Shown one piece after another: positions 43,515-53,712 of a stretch of DNA of 64,000 nt. How positions within the stretch are numbered: the stretch's first letter is position 1; each line of letters begins with the position of its first letter. Under the pieces are notes generated by a model. It was given only the letters and a program-made list of their open reading frames with translations, had not been told where the DNA came from and made no database searches. The stretch is taken from the NCBI RefSeq assembly GCF_900104575.1, contig NZ_LT629731.1, forward strand, positions 1,533,051-1,597,050, in the 5' to 3' direction. This DNA comes from Bacillus tuaregi. GTDB taxonomy: Bacteria > Bacillota > Bacilli > Bacillales > Cytobacillaceae. Made by a program: the position numbers and the translations under genes.

Positions 43515-45650
43515 TTGGCCAAATCTCAAATTCTAGCTATTGATGCCGGCGGTACCATGACAGACACGTTTATTATTGATGAAAAAGGAGATTTTGTCGT
43601 CGGGAAGGCACAAACTACTCCGATGGATGAACACATTGGACTATTAAACTCTGCTCGAGATGCTTTGAGCCAATGGGATGCGAAAATGGAGGACGAATTC
43701 CCGAACCTTTTAGCCGGGGTTTATTCTGGGACGGCTATGCTCAATCGTCTTGTTTCAAGGGTAGGACGACGTGTGGGATTAATTGTGAATAAGGGGATGG
43801 AGGATAACCATCGAATGGGGCGCGGATTGCAGTCCTTTCTTGGCTATTCCTATTCGGACAAAATTCACATCAATACCCATCACTTTGATCCGCCGCTTGT
43901 ACCAAGAAAATGGACGGTTGGCGTTACTGAGAGGGTCGATTTGTTTGGTAACGTAGTCATTCCGCTTTATGAACATGAAATTGAACCAGCGATTCAAAAA
44001 TTAATTGACGAGGATGTAGAAGCGATTGTCATCAGCCTCTTGCATTCCTATAAATATCCTGCCCACGAAAGAAAGATTCGTGATATCGCAGAACAAATTG
44101 TCGCAAAGTCCAATAAAGACATTAAAGTGTTTGCCACGGTTGATTATTATCCGGTGCGTAAGGAATCTCACCGTACCAATACAACGATTGTTGAGGCCTA
44201 TGCGGCCGAGCCTTCTCGTCAAACGCTGGCCAACATTGATACAGCCTTAAGGGAAGCGGGGACTGATTTCGATTTAAGGATTATGGCCAGTCACGGCGGT
44301 ACGATCTCTATTAAAGCTAATGAATTGGCAAGAACCTGTGTATCTGGTCCAATCGGAGGAATGGTGGGTGCCAAATACCTAGCCGAGCAGCTTGGCTTGA
44401 AAAATGTTGCCTGCTCCGATATTGGCGGAACAAGCTTTGATATTGGTCTAATTACACAAGGAGAATTAGCAATTAATGCAAGTCCTGATATGGCGCGTCT
44501 CGTATTGTCCTTGCCTCTTGTATCAATGGATACAACCGGTGCGGGTACAGGAAGCTTTGTTCGTATTGATCCGAACTATGGAAATATTACACTTGGACCA
44601 GACAGTGCCGGTTCACGTGTAGGAGTTTGTAACCCTGAAGGCGGTTTAGACACTGTAACCGTTTCAGATTGTCACGTCGTTCTGGGTCTCATCAATCCAG
44701 ATAATTTCATTGGCGGTGTCATCAAGCTTTCGAAGGCAAAGGCCTATGAAGCGGTGAAGAAACAAATTGCCGACCCGCTTGGGCTTTCAGTAGAGGATGC
44801 AGCCTACGGGGTTATCGAGCTGCTAGAATCACAGCTTCGTAACTACCTCGAATCTATGATTCTAGGAAAAGGTTATTCTCCTTCACAATATGTTTGCTTC
44901 TCCTACGGTGGCGGCGGTCCGTTACACACTGCCGGTTATACAAAGGGACTTGGCTTTGAGGATGTTCTTATTCCAGCCTGGGCAGCAGGTTTCTCGGCAT
45001 TTGGCTGTGGGGCAGCAGATTTCGAGTATCGTTATGACAAAACATTGGATCTTAACGTGGATGACGGGGCAGAGGATTCCGATGTTCTTCTCGCTGGAAG
45101 AGAGTTGCAGGCTGCGTGGGAGGAATTAAAGACAAAGGTGACAGAGGAATTTAGGAAAAATGATTATCAGCCGGAGGATGTGGATTTCCGTCTTCTCTAT
45201 AGAATGCAATACCAGGGTCAATTAAATGACCTTGAAATCGAGGCGCCAATCTCAGCCTTCCGTTCAACGGATGATTGGGAAAGTCTTGTCAAAACCTTTG
45301 AAGAAACATATGCCAGAGTTTATGCCAAATCAGCGCTTTCACCGGAGCTTGGCTATTCGATTACAGGTGCGATTGTTCGCGGCGTGGTTGAAGTGGCAAA
45401 GCCGCAAATCCCACAGGAGCCATTAGCCGGTGAGACACCGCCGCGTGACGCCTTCTTAGGTAATCGTCAAATCTATTGGAATGGCGAGTATCTCCAGGCT
45501 GATATTTATGAAATGGAAAAATTACTGCCAGGCAACCGGATTTCAGCGTTTTCGATTCTAGAATCCACAGCCACTACATTGGTCGTTCCGCTAGGCTTTG
45601 AAGCTTATCTCGATCAAAATCGTATCTTTCATTTAAGAGAATTGAAGTAA
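43515..45650 (+). CDS. acxA: Acetone carboxylase beta subunit (HyuA type)
   Basis: 711 residues, TTG start after GAAGGGAGAG. Hydantoinase A/oxoprolinase family: N-terminal ATP-binding ILAIDAGGTMTDTFIID (residues 6-22) and ACSDIGGTSFDIG near 302, then the hydantoinase A domain. With AcxB and AcxC it carboxylates acetone: acetone + bicarbonate + ATP to acetoacetate + AMP + 2 Pi. The gene order beta-alpha-gamma is that of Xanthobacter acxABC. Acetophenone carboxylase is an alternative but lacks this type of gamma subunit. Confidence 0.9.
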   Translation: MAKSQILAIDAGGTMTDTFIIDEKGDFVVGKAQTTPMDEHIGLLNSARDALSQWDAKMEDEFPNLLAGVYSGTAMLNRLVSRVGRRVGLIVNKGMEDNHRMGRGLQSFLGYSYSDKIHINTHHFDPPLVPRKWTVGVTERVDLFGNVVIPLYEHEIEPAIQKLIDEDVEAIVISLLHSYKYPAHERKIRDIAEQIVAKSNKDIKVFATVDYYPVRKESHRTNTTIVEAYAAEPSRQTLANIDTALREAGTDFDLRIMASHGGTISIKANELARTCVSGPIGGMVGAKYLAEQLGLKNVACSDIGGTSFDIGLITQGELAINASPDMARLVLSLPLVSMDTTGAGTGSFVRIDPNYGNITLGPDSAGSRVGVCNPEGGLDTVTVSDCHVVLGLINPDNFIGGVIKLSKAKAYEAVKKQIADPLGLSVEDAAYGVIELLESQLRNYLESMILGKGYSPSQYVCFSYGGGGPLHTAGYTKGLGFEDVLIPAWAAGFSAFGCGAADFEYRYDKTLDLNVDDGAEDSDVLLAGRELQAAWEELKTKVTEEFRKNDYQPEDVDFRLLYRMQYQGQLNDLEIEAPISAFRSTDDWESLVKTFEETYARVYAKSALSPELGYSITGAIVRGVVEVAKPQIPQEPLAGETPPRDAFLGNRQIYWNGEYLQADIYEMEKLLPGNRISAFSILESTATTLVVPLGFEAYLDQNRIFHLRELK

Positions 45651-45689
45651 AAAGTTCCATTTTTAATAAATTTCAAGGGGGTACCCAAT

Positions 45690-47969
45690 TTGGCAAATAC
45701 ATTTGCAGATGTTAAAGGAAAGAAAAAAGGGATTGGCTGGGATGGAAAGACGCTCAAGCAAATGCGGAAGGAAATGGATGAAATCAGTCGGGATACAGGC
45801 CATTATGCCGGTTTAGAAACCCTTCCATTTAAGGAAAGTGACCCTATCCGCTTTGAAAAAATTTATTCCAAGCTCCGCGGCGGAGTGGTTCATGCAAGGG
45901 AAACGGCGAAAAAGGTAGCCGCATCGCCAATCGTTGAGCAGGAAGGTGAATTATGCTTTAGCTTGTACACCCCTGAAGCCGATTCGATTGTTACCTCCAC
46001 AGGGATTATTATCCACGTAGGAACGATGGGTGCAGCGATTAAATTTATGATTGAAAACGATTATGAGGAAAATCCAGGGATTGCGGATAAGGATATTTTC
46101 TGTAATAACGATAACCATGTCGGAAACGTTCATACGTGTGATGTTCATACACTGGTACCAATCTTCTGGGAGGGAGAGGTTGTCGGCTGGGCCGGAGGCG
46201 TGACACACGTAATTGATACAGGAGCCTCTGCACCGGGAAGTATGCCAATGGGTCCTGTGCAGCGATATGATGATGGCTATCAGGTAACGTGCCGAAAAAT
46301 CGGTCAAAATGATACGTTATCAAAGGACTGGTTGCTTGAAAGTACACGTTCTGTACGTGCGGTGAAATACTGGACATTAGATGAGAAGACTCGTGTGGCT
46401 GGCTGTCACATGATTCGTGATCTTGTTTTAGATGTAATCAAAGAGGAAGGCGTCGACGCTTATAAACAATTTATGCGTGAAATTATTGAGGATGGACGCC
46501 GCGGCTTCGTCAACCAAGTCAAAACGATGCTTATTCCGGGTAAATATCGACAAGCATCCTTTGTTGACGTTCCATTTAAGGATTTAGATCTTCCATCCTT
46601 TGCCAAATTGAACACGATTATCCATACACCATCAGAAATTACCGTTCATAAGGATGCTAAATTTGAAATTGATTTTGAAGGTGCAAATCGTTGGGGCTGG
46701 CATCCATTCAATGCGACACCGGTTTCGATTACAAGCGGCATCTGGGTTATGCTTTCCCAAACCCTTGTCCCGAATGACCGTATCAATGATGGAGCCTATT
46801 ACGCCAGTAAATTTGGCATTCCATATGGATCATGGTTTAACCCAGATGATATACGCTCTGCCCATTCGAATACCTGGCATGCGCTTGTGGCGGCATGGTC
46901 ACCGCTTTGGCGCGGCTTAAGCCGGTCCTACTTTGGCCGTGGTTATTTAGAGGAAGTGAATGCAGGGAATGCCCATACCTCTAACTGGCTGATGGGTGGA
47001 GGCTACGATCAATATGGTCAGTTATCCGCGATGAACAGCTTTGAGACCTCCGCATGTGGTGTCGGGGCTAGTGCGGTTCAGGATGGAATCAGCCACTCGG
47101 CTGCCCTCTGGAACCCTGAGGGAGATATGGGTGACATGGAAATTTGGGAGCTCTTAGAACCGCTTATTTTCCTAGGAAGACAAATTTTACCTGGGTCAGG
47201 CGGAGCGGGTAAATATCGCGGTGGAAATGGCTGGCAATCGCTTCGACTAGGCTGGGGTGCACAGGAATGGACAATGTTTATGGCCGGTGCCGGTGTCATG
47301 GCGACAGACTGCGGGCTCATGGGAGGCTATCCAGCATCTGCAGGCTATCGCTTCCAGGCGAACAAAACAAATATCAAGGAGCGAATTGATAAAGGACTTC
47401 CAATCCCATTAGGCGGGGATGTCGACCCTGACAATCCAACCTTCGAGGAAAACATGGAGGCGGAGGTTGTCTACCGTGATCGTCAGGCGGTATCGACGCA
47501 GGAGCAGTTTGGTGATTACGATGTGATTATGAACTACCTCCGTGGGGGTCCGGGATTTGGAGATCCGCTTGAGCGTGATCCAAAGCAGGTTGAATCCGAT
47601 TTGAATGAAAAATATATCCTTCTTCGCTATGCAGAGCAGGTATATGGCTGTGCGTTTACTGAAGAAAATGGTGTTTATACGCTTGATCTGAAAGCGACAA
47701 AAGAAAAGCGCAAGAGTATTCGCAAGCAGCGTCTAGAGCGCAGCCAGCCGACAAAAGAGTGGATGGAGGGCGAAAGAACAAAGATCATGAATGAAGACGC
47801 CGCTATCCAAGTGAAGCATATGTACGCTCAAAGCTTTGCCTTAAGTGAAAAGTTTACAAATGAGTTTAAGGATTTCTGGAGTATTCCAGAGGATTGGATG
47901 ATCTATGAAGAGGATTTAGGTGTACCAACACTTGGGGCACACATCAATCGATTCAAAAAGAAAAAATAA
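45690..47969 (+). CDS. acxB: Acetone carboxylase alpha subunit (HyuB type)
   Basis: 759 residues, TTG start after AAGGGGGTACC. Hydantoinase B domain with NNDNHVGNVHTCDVHTLVP near 132-150 and AGGVTHVIDTGASAPGS near 168-185 giving the His/Asp-rich metal (Mn) environment. SFETSACGVGASAVQDGISH near 450 is conserved in acetone carboxylases. Catalytic core partner of AcxA; spaced 39 bp from it. Confidence 0.9.
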   Translation: MANTFADVKGKKKGIGWDGKTLKQMRKEMDEISRDTGHYAGLETLPFKESDPIRFEKIYSKLRGGVVHARETAKKVAASPIVEQEGELCFSLYTPEADSIVTSTGIIIHVGTMGAAIKFMIENDYEENPGIADKDIFCNNDNHVGNVHTCDVHTLVPIFWEGEVVGWAGGVTHVIDTGASAPGSMPMGPVQRYDDGYQVTCRKIGQNDTLSKDWLLESTRSVRAVKYWTLDEKTRVAGCHMIRDLVLDVIKEEGVDAYKQFMREIIEDGRRGFVNQVKTMLIPGKYRQASFVDVPFKDLDLPSFAKLNTIIHTPSEITVHKDAKFEIDFEGANRWGWHPFNATPVSITSGIWVMLSQTLVPNDRINDGAYYASKFGIPYGSWFNPDDIRSAHSNTWHALVAAWSPLWRGLSRSYFGRGYLEEVNAGNAHTSNWLMGGGYDQYGQLSAMNSFETSACGVGASAVQDGISHSAALWNPEGDMGDMEIWELLEPLIFLGRQILPGSGGAGKYRGGNGWQSLRLGWGAQEWTMFMAGAGVMATDCGLMGGYPASAGYRFQANKTNIKERIDKGLPIPLGGDVDPDNPTFEENMEAEVVYRDRQAVSTQEQFGDYDVIMNYLRGGPGFGDPLERDPKQVESDLNEKYILLRYAEQVYGCAFTEENGVYTLDLKATKEKRKSIRKQRLERSQPTKEWMEGERTKIMNEDAAIQVKHMYAQSFALSEKFTNEFKDFWSIPEDWMIYEEDLGVPTLGAHINRFKKKK

Positions 47970-47996
47970 TCTAATTTGAACAAAGAGGTGAAGGTT

Positions 47997-48497
47997 ATGG
48001 CAAAATACGATAAAAAAAGAATTGCTGAGTTGATTGATGGAACATTAGAGTTTTACCAGTTAAAGGATATGATGACAAGCCATAAGGACCCGGAGCGGTT
48101 TGAAATCTACCGTGAAGTCTTACAGGATCGTGTGAAATGGGATGACCCGATTCTCCTTCCATACGGCTTGCATCTATATATTGTACAAAAGGCAAACGGT
48201 GATCGGATGGTAAAATGCGATTGCGGCCATGAATTCTGTGATTATCGGGAAAATTGGAAGCTCCATGCGAAAATTTTCGTCCGAGATACAGAAGAAAAAA
48301 TGAATGAAATCTATCCAAAATTAATGGCACCGGACCCTGAGTGGCAGGTGATTCGCGAATATTATTGCCCTGAGTGTGCATCACAGCTCGAGGTTGAAGC
48401 GGTTCCACCTTGGTACCCAATTCTGTTAGATTTCGAACCGGATATTGATACGTTCTATAATGAATGGCTCAAGAAACCATTGCCAGCCGTTAAATAG
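47997..48497 (+). CDS. acxC: Acetone carboxylase gamma subunit
   Basis: 166 residues from ATG 47997, with AAAGAGGTGAAGG upstream; the frame is open 21 bases further. Small subunit with two cysteine pairs: MVKCDCGHEFCDYRENWKLH near 62-82 and EYYCPECASQLE near 115, a probable zinc knuckle. This subunit is specific to acetone carboxylase among hydantoinase-like enzymes and fixes the assignment. A weak GGGAGACCC/GGGTTTCCC hairpin follows near 48523-48546. Confidence 0.88.
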   Translation: MAKYDKKRIAELIDGTLEFYQLKDMMTSHKDPERFEIYREVLQDRVKWDDPILLPYGLHLYIVQKANGDRMVKCDCGHEFCDYRENWKLHAKIFVRDTEEKMNEIYPKLMAPDPEWQVIREYYCPECASQLEVEAVPPWYPILLDFEPDIDTFYNEWLKKPLPAVK

Positions 48498-48628
48498 ATG
48501 GTAAGCAGTGATTCTCTTAAGATGGGAGACCCTTAGGGGTTTCCCTCTATTTATTTTTAGCTCAGTCTTGTGAAGCAAGGAATAGTATAAGTGAGTGATT
48601 GAAAATAGTAGTGAAATGAGGGGAGAGA

Positions 48629-49336
48629 ATGAAACAAATAGGCAGGACTGCATTGGATATAGTGAAGGATATACACGACGGTGCTGTCATCATGGTTGGG
48701 GGCTTTGGGGTATGCGGGATTCCTGAAAACCTCATTCAAGCCCTTTCAGAGACAGGTGTAAAAGACTTAACCGTCATCTCGAATAACTGTGGCATTGATG
48801 ACTGGGGGCTAGGCATTTTATTAAGAAGGAAACAGATTAAAAAGATGATTAGCTCCTATGTAGGTGAAAATAAAGAGTTTGAGAGACAATTTTTATCAGG
48901 AGAAATTGAGGTAGAGCTCCTGCCTCAAGGAACCTTAGCCGAGAAAATTCGTGCTGGAGGAGCTGGGATTCCCGCTTTCTACACACCTGCAGGGGTCGGT
49001 ACAATTGTGGCAGACGGAAAAGAGGTTCGATCCTTCGATGGAAAGGATTATCTCCTTGAGAAAGCCCTGAGAGCTGATTTCAGCTTAGTATCTGCCTTAC
49101 GAGCCGATGAAATGGGAAATTTAATTTATAGCAAAACAGCGCAAAATTTCAATCCGATTATGGCTGCTGCTGGTGCTGTGACCATCGCAGAGGTGGAGGA
49201 GATGGGGGATATTTCTCCTTCACATGTTGTAACGCCAGGTATTTATGTACAAAGATTAGTTGTATGTAGGAAAGAGAAACGGATTGAAAGAAGAACCGTA
49301 CAGAAAGTGGGGGAAGGGCATGAGTACACCAATTGA
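48629..49336 (+). CDS. scoA: 3-oxoacid CoA-transferase subunit A
   Basis: 235 residues. Family I CoA-transferase alpha subunit: [19 protein letters not shown] near 19-37, [16 protein letters not shown] near 48-63 and [20 protein letters not shown] near 100. With ScoB it activates acetoacetate using succinyl-CoA. Placed right after acetone carboxylase, so it converts that enzyme's product to acetoacetyl-CoA. GGGGAGAG precedes ATG 48629. Overlaps scoB by 17 bases. Confidence 0.9.
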   Translation: MKQIGRTALDIVKDIHDGAVIMVGGFGVCGIPENLIQALSETGVKDLTVISNNCGIDDWGLGILLRRKQIKKMISSYVGENKEFERQFLSGEIEVELLPQGTLAEKIRAGGAGIPAFYTPAGVGTIVADGKEVRSFDGKDYLLEKALRADFSLVSALRADEMGNLIYSKTAQNFNPIMAAAGAVTIAEVEEMGDISPSHVVTPGIYVQRLVVCRKEKRIERRTVQKVGEGHEYTN

Positions 49337-49997
49337 AAACACTTTAGGTATAAGAGAGAGAATTGCGAAAAGAGCGGAGAGGGAAATTGAATCAGGGAAT
49401 TACGTAAATCTTGGCATTGGGATGCCGACACTCATTGCCAATTTTATTAGTGAAAATAAACGGGTCGTCCTTCAATCTGAAAACGGCTTACTAGGCATTG
49501 GTCCGTATCCAAAAGAATCAGAGGTCGACCCTGATTTAATCAATGCAGGGAAAGAAACAATTACCGCAAGCAAGGGTGCAGCATATTTTTCCAGTGCTGA
49601 GTCCTTTGCTATGATTCGTGGTGGACATATAGATGTCGCGATTTTAGGTGGGATGGAGGTATCTGAAGCAGGTGATCTTGCGAATTGGATGATTCCAGGG
49701 AAGATGATAAAGGGAATGGGTGGGGCGATGGACCTCGTTCATGGAGCGAAAAAAATTATCGTCATCATGGACCATACCAATAAAAACGGCCAGGCAAAAA
49801 TTGTCCATCATTGCTCACTTCCCTTAACAGGTAAAGGGGTTGTCAACCGAATTATCACGGAAAGAGCAGTTATCGATATCACTGACGCGGGTTTAAAGCT
49901 GGTGGAAGTGGCGAAAGGGTATACAGTAGACGATATTCAAGCTGTAACCGAGCCTCGGCTGTTAGTGGATGAGCATACGGTATTAAATGCTTATTAA
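49320..49997 (+). CDS. scoB: 3-oxoacid CoA-transferase subunit B
   Basis: 225 residues from ATG 49320, with GGGGGAAGGG before it; the frame is open back to 49260. Beta subunit with the catalytic Glu in [12 protein letters not shown] near 51-62 and [12 protein letters not shown] near 33. Full length for the family. Overlap with scoA implies coupling. A strong terminator follows at 50042-50076. Confidence 0.92.
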   Translation: MSTPIENTLGIRERIAKRAEREIESGNYVNLGIGMPTLIANFISENKRVVLQSENGLLGIGPYPKESEVDPDLINAGKETITASKGAAYFSSAESFAMIRGGHIDVAILGGMEVSEAGDLANWMIPGKMIKGMGGAMDLVHGAKKIIVIMDHTNKNGQAKIVHHCSLPLTGKGVVNRIITERAVIDITDAGLKLVEVAKGYTVDDIQAVTEPRLLVDEHTVLNAY

Positions 49998-50041
49998 GAA
50001 ATTCAACTGGTATGATGGTTTATGGCCGAAAGGGAAACAGA

Positions 50042-50076
50042 AAAAAGAAAGCTGGCATGCTACCAGCTTTCTTTTT
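50042..50076. terminator. Bidirectional terminator between scoB and ahpC
   Basis: AAAAAGAAAGCTGG (50042-50054) and CCAGCTTTCTTTTT (50063-50076) form a stem with A and T flanks, serving converging genes. Confidence 0.9.
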
Positions 50077-50101
50077 CGTAAATAACATTAAGTTATGGTT
50101 A

Positions 50102-50665
50102 TTAGATTTTACCTACAAGGTCAAGGCTTGGCTTAAGAGTTTCGCCGCCTTCTTGCCATTTAGCTGGGCAAACTTCGCCTGGATTGTTGCGAACGTATTG
50201 TGCAGCTTTGATTTTGTTTACAAGTGTGCTTGCGTCACGGCCGATTCCGCCAGCGTTGATTTCAAGAGCTTGGACAACGCCATCTGGATCGATGATGAAT
50301 GTTCCACGGTCAGCAACACCATCTTCTTCGATTAGAACATCAAAGTTACGGCTGATTACGTGAGAAGGGTCACCGATCATAGTGTAAGTGATTTTACCGA
50401 TAGTTTCTGATGTATCATGCCATGCTTTATGAACGAAGTGAGTATCTGTAGAAACAGAATATACTTCAACGCCTAATTGCTTAAGAGCGTCGTATTGGTT
50501 TTGTAGGTCTTCTAGTTCAGTTGGGCATACGAATGTAAAGTCTGCTGGGTAGAAGCAAACAATGCTCCATTGACCTTTGAAGCTTTGCTCAGATACTTCA
50601 ACAAATTCACCGTTTTTGAATGCTTGGGCTTTAAATGGTTGTACTTCTTTTCCAATTAGAGACAT
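50102..50665 (-). CDS. ahpC: Alkyl hydroperoxide reductase AhpC (typical 2-Cys peroxiredoxin)
   Basis: 187 residues, full length. Peroxidatic C47 in [13 protein letters not shown] and resolving C166 in PGEVCPAKW. Reduces hydroperoxides and is recycled by AhpF next upstream. The ahpF-ahpC gap (50666-50933) contains the ahpF terminator, so ahpC probably has its own promoter near 50700-50800, where TTATTATTATC-like Fur/PerR core sequence occurs. Confidence 0.96.
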   Translation of the reverse strand: MSLIGKEVQPFKAQAFKNGEFVEVSEQSFKGQWSIVCFYPADFTFVCPTELEDLQNQYDALKQLGVEVYSVSTDTHFVHKAWHDTSETIGKITYTMIGDPSHVISRNFDVLIEEDGVADRGTFIIDPDGVVQALEINAGGIGRDASTLVNKIKAAQYVRNNPGEVCPAKWQEGGETLKPSLDLVGKI

Positions 50666-50880
50666 AGTAAAATTCCTCCTAAATGTAATTGTATAATCAA
50701 GTCTAAAAGACTTATTAACTAAATTAATTATTAACTAATTATTATTATCTATAAATATTAAATGTTTGTCAAATAAAAAGCTAATTTACTTTATTTTATA
50801 ATAAAAAGCTAATTAATGCTTGTATAAACATAAAAATTCTGTAAATTATTGTCGTCTTATGAGAAAGCTGGCAAATAAAG

Positions 50881-50900
50881 TCCCGGCATAAGCCGGGAGC
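50881..50900 (-). terminator. Terminator-like hairpin after ahpF
   Basis: TCCCGGC-ATAA-GCCGGGA (50881-50898), 7-bp perfect GC-rich stem; on the minus strand CTTTATTTG follows. It separates ahpF from ahpC. Confidence 0.7.
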
Positions 50901-50933
50901 AGAAACTTAATTGATTCTCAGCTAGCTTTAGAA

Positions 50934-52463
50934 TTAATTTCTAATTAGGTAATCGAAGGCACCTAATGAAGCGGTCGCACCAGAGCCCATTGAGATAATA
51001 ATTTGTTTGTAGGCACTGTTTGTGCAGTCTCCGGCAGCAAATACACCAGGTACATTTGTCGCACCATGAGCATCGACGATAATTTCGCCTCTATTGGTAA
51101 GCTCTACCGTTCCTTGTAACCAATCTGTATTCGGTACAAGACCAATTTGAACAAATACACCCTCTAATTCAATATGGTGTTCCTCATTTGTTTCACGATC
51201 GATATAGGAAATGCCGTTTACTGTCTCGTTACCGTGAATTTCTTTTGTTTGAGCATTCGTAATAACGGTTACGTTTGGCAGACTGTGAAGGCGCTCCTGC
51301 AATACGGAATCAGCTTTTAATTCAGGTAAGAATTCTATAACGGTTACATGTTTTACGATACCCGCTAGGTCAATTGCTGCTTCAATACCTGAATTACCGC
51401 CGCCAATTACAGCCACGTGCTTGCCTTCAAACAATGGACCATCGCAGTGTGGGCAGTAGGCCACACCTTTGTTTTTAAATTCAGCTTCGCCAGGCACGTT
51501 TACGTTTCTCCAGCGAGCACCAGTGGAAAGAATCACGGCCTTACTTTTTAGAACAGCTCCATTTTCAAGCTCAATTTCAACTAAATCTTTTTTCTCTAAG
51601 CGTTTAGCACGTTGTGTATTCATAATATCTACGTTATATTCTTTTACATGCTCTTCAAGGCTTGCAGCAAGCTTTGGACCCTCTGTATATTTGACCGAAA
51701 TAAAGTTCTCGATTCCTAATGTATCCATAATTTGACCACCGAAGCGTTCAGCCACAATACCGGTACGGATTCCTTTACGGGCTGCATAGACAGCTGCACT
51801 AGCACCCGCTGGTCCACCGCCGACAACTAATACATCAAATGGCTCTTTATCTGACAGTTCAGACGCATCTGGACCGGTTCCCATTTTAGCAAGGATTTCT
51901 TCAATCGTCATACGACCGCCGCCAAATTCTGCACCATTCAGGTACACGGTAGGGACAGCTAAAATGTTCTTGCTTTCTACTTCCTCTTTAAATGCCGCAC
52001 CATCAATCATAGTATGTGTAATATTAGGATTAAGAATACTCATGATATTTAATGCTTGAACAACATCAGGGCAGTTATGGCAGGTTAGGCTGATATATGA
52101 CTCAAAATGGTATTCGCCCTCAATCTTCTTAATTTGATCAATGATATTTTGATCCACTTTCGGTGCTCTACCGCTTACTTGTAATAGGGCTAAAACTAAT
52201 GAAGTAAATTCATGACCTAGTGGAACACCGGCAAAAGTAACGCCAGTATCTTCGCCAGGGCGATTCACACTAAAGCTTGGTGTTTTTGGAAGTGTCGTTC
52301 TTTCAATTGTAATTTTATCTGACATAGAAGCTAATTCATTTGCAAGTTCAATTGTATTATTTGAAACCTCATCAGCTCCGGCACTTACTTTCAGTACAAT
52401 CGGCCCTTCTAACATTTGAAGGTATTGATTTAATTGGGCTTTGATATCTGCATCAAGTAACAT
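50934..52463 (-). CDS. ahpF: Alkyl hydroperoxide reductase subunit F
   Basis: 509 residues. N-terminal double thioredoxin-fold domain with C128-x-x-C131 (TCHNCPD), then a flavoprotein of the thioredoxin reductase type: [17 protein letters not shown] near 214, the redox pair in [12 protein letters not shown] near 335-345 and GVFAAGDCT near 475. Passes electrons from NAD(P)H to AhpC. AhpF here is transcribed before ahpC, each with its own signals. Confidence 0.96.
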   Translation of the reverse strand: MLLDADIKAQLNQYLQMLEGPIVLKVSAGADEVSNNTIELANELASMSDKITIERTTLPKTPSFSVNRPGEDTGVTFAGVPLGHEFTSLVLALLQVSGRAPKVDQNIIDQIKKIEGEYHFESYISLTCHNCPDVVQALNIMSILNPNITHTMIDGAAFKEEVESKNILAVPTVYLNGAEFGGGRMTIEEILAKMGTGPDASELSDKEPFDVLVVGGGPAGASAAVYAARKGIRTGIVAERFGGQIMDTLGIENFISVKYTEGPKLAASLEEHVKEYNVDIMNTQRAKRLEKKDLVEIELENGAVLKSKAVILSTGARWRNVNVPGEAEFKNKGVAYCPHCDGPLFEGKHVAVIGGGNSGIEAAIDLAGIVKHVTVIEFLPELKADSVLQERLHSLPNVTVITNAQTKEIHGNETVNGISYIDRETNEEHHIELEGVFVQIGLVPNTDWLQGTVELTNRGEIIVDAHGATNVPGVFAAGDCTNSAYKQIIISMGSGATASLGAFDYLIRN

Positions 52464-52602
52464 GGAAAAGTTCCTCCTTATAATAAAAAGTCAAGGCTTG
52501 GTTTAATGTTTCCTATTATGCTTTGCTTTAATAAGTAAACCTCACCTGAATATTTTTATGACTAATGTTTATAATCTTTCCAAACGTTTTTGTTTAGTTA
52601 GA

Positions 52603-52617
52603 TTATAATTGTTATCA
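52603..52617 (-). promoter_or_regulatory. PerR-like box upstream of ahpF
   Basis: TTATAATTGTTATCA matches the PerR box TTATAATNATTATAA at 12 of 14 fixed positions. About 140 bp upstream of the ahpF start; fits peroxide control known for ahpCF in Bacillus. Binding is inferred. Confidence 0.5.
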
Positions 52618-52619
52618 AC

Positions 52620-52634
52620 TGATTATTATTATCA
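52620..52634 (-). promoter_or_regulatory. Fur-like box upstream of ahpF
   Basis: TGATTATTATTATCA matches the Fur box TGATAATNATTATCA at 13 of 14 fixed positions. It lies two bases from the PerR-like box; Fur-family boxes overlap in sequence, so which protein binds which is open. Confidence 0.5.
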
Positions 52635-52870
52635 ATTATAAAAAGAGAAAAGTCAATCCTTATTTATAATTATTTTAAAAAAGGAATTATCCTTAATCAA
52701 GGTTAGCTACGGTTGTGTTACCAATACAATAATATGAACCTTTACTAACTTCTCAATTATCATGCAGGTTTATTCAATCAAGCAAGGAATATGCATACAG
52801 AAAATTAATTATTCGATACTAGTTCCATATAAATTACCTATTGTATTAAGGATTCTGACAGACTGGATAA
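52635..52870. other. Intergenic region between ABC exporter and ahpF
   Basis: About 240 bp of AT-rich DNA with no coding frame. Upstream of ahpF on the minus strand; no clear promoter was singled out. Confidence 0.5.
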
Positions 52871-52872
52871 AA

Positions 52873-52910
52873 AAAGAGCTAAGGTTCGTATAAAACCTTG
52901 CTCTTGTTAT
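52873..52910 (-). terminator. Terminator of the ABC exporter operon
   Basis: AAGAGC-AAGGTT (from 52874) pairs with AACCTT-GCTCTT (from 52894), with a 7-base loop. The minus-strand transcript then has a run of seven T. Confidence 0.8.
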
Positions 52911-52923
52911 TATATTCGTATCC

Positions 52924-53709
52924 TCAATTCCCAGCTCCGCGATATCTTTTAACCCCTGTATTCCAAAGAAAGACAGCCAAGCCAAAAAACACAGTACCCA
53001 TGACAGGGGTTAAGAAAGCATAGCCATACCATTCATTTCTTCCTAGAAAGTAAGAAGCAGGGAAGACGCCGACGAAGGCGAAGGGTAGAATCCAGGTTAG
53101 GACAAACTGAATGATTTTATTATAAATATTGACTGGATAGCGCCCGTAATTGCTGATGTTATACATCATTGGCATAATATCGGTGCGGCTGTCCGACCAA
53201 AAGCCAATCGTGGCGATTGAAAGAAAAATACCGGCGTAAATAAACATCCCGCCAATCACCATGATAAGAAACAGTAGAAGATCATACCAGGCGAAGCTTA
53301 AACCTAGATTCATTCCAGCATACCCCATTACAGCAATCCCTGTAATGACCCCGAATAACGATTCAAGCTCCATTCGCTCCATAATAATTTGGAACAGACT
53401 GTGCACAGGCCGAGTCAAGACACGGTCCATTTCTCCTTTTACAATATAACGCTCATTAAAATCCCATATGTTAAAAAAAGAATTAAATAATGCGTAGGGA
53501 ACAAGGAAGAATCCATAAATAAAAATAATCTCGTCACGGCTCCAGCCACTTAACAGCGAGGTATGACCAAAGACAACTAAAATAAAAATTAAATTGACGG
53601 CTTGGTTTAATAAATCTGAAAGAATCTCAACCGCTGTATCGACACGATAGGTAAACCTTGTTTTTAAATATTGAGAGGCGTATTGAAAGAACATGGAAAC
53701 GTAAAACAC
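52924..53709 (-). CDS. ABC-2 type exporter permease (DUF990-like), second
   Basis: 261 residues, six hydrophobic helices. Sequence pattern TYRVDTAVEILSDLLNQAVN near 18 and YGFFLVPYALFNSFFNIWDF near 60 fits the ABC2_membrane_6 family of paired permeases. Forms the heterodimeric pore with the upstream permease (53713-54504), driven by the ATPase gene. Substrate unknown. Three bases separate it from its partner. Confidence 0.85.
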   Translation of the reverse strand: MFYVSMFFQYASQYLKTRFTYRVDTAVEILSDLLNQAVNLIFILVVFGHTSLLSGWSRDEIIFIYGFFLVPYALFNSFFNIWDFNERYIVKGEMDRVLTRPVHSLFQIIMERMELESLFGVITGIAVMGYAGMNLGLSFAWYDLLLFLIMVIGGMFIYAGIFLSIATIGFWSDSRTDIMPMMYNISNYGRYPVNIYNKIIQFVLTWILPFAFVGVFPASYFLGRNEWYGYAFLTPVMGTVFFGLAVFLWNTGVKRYRGAGN

Positions 53710-53712
53710 ACT

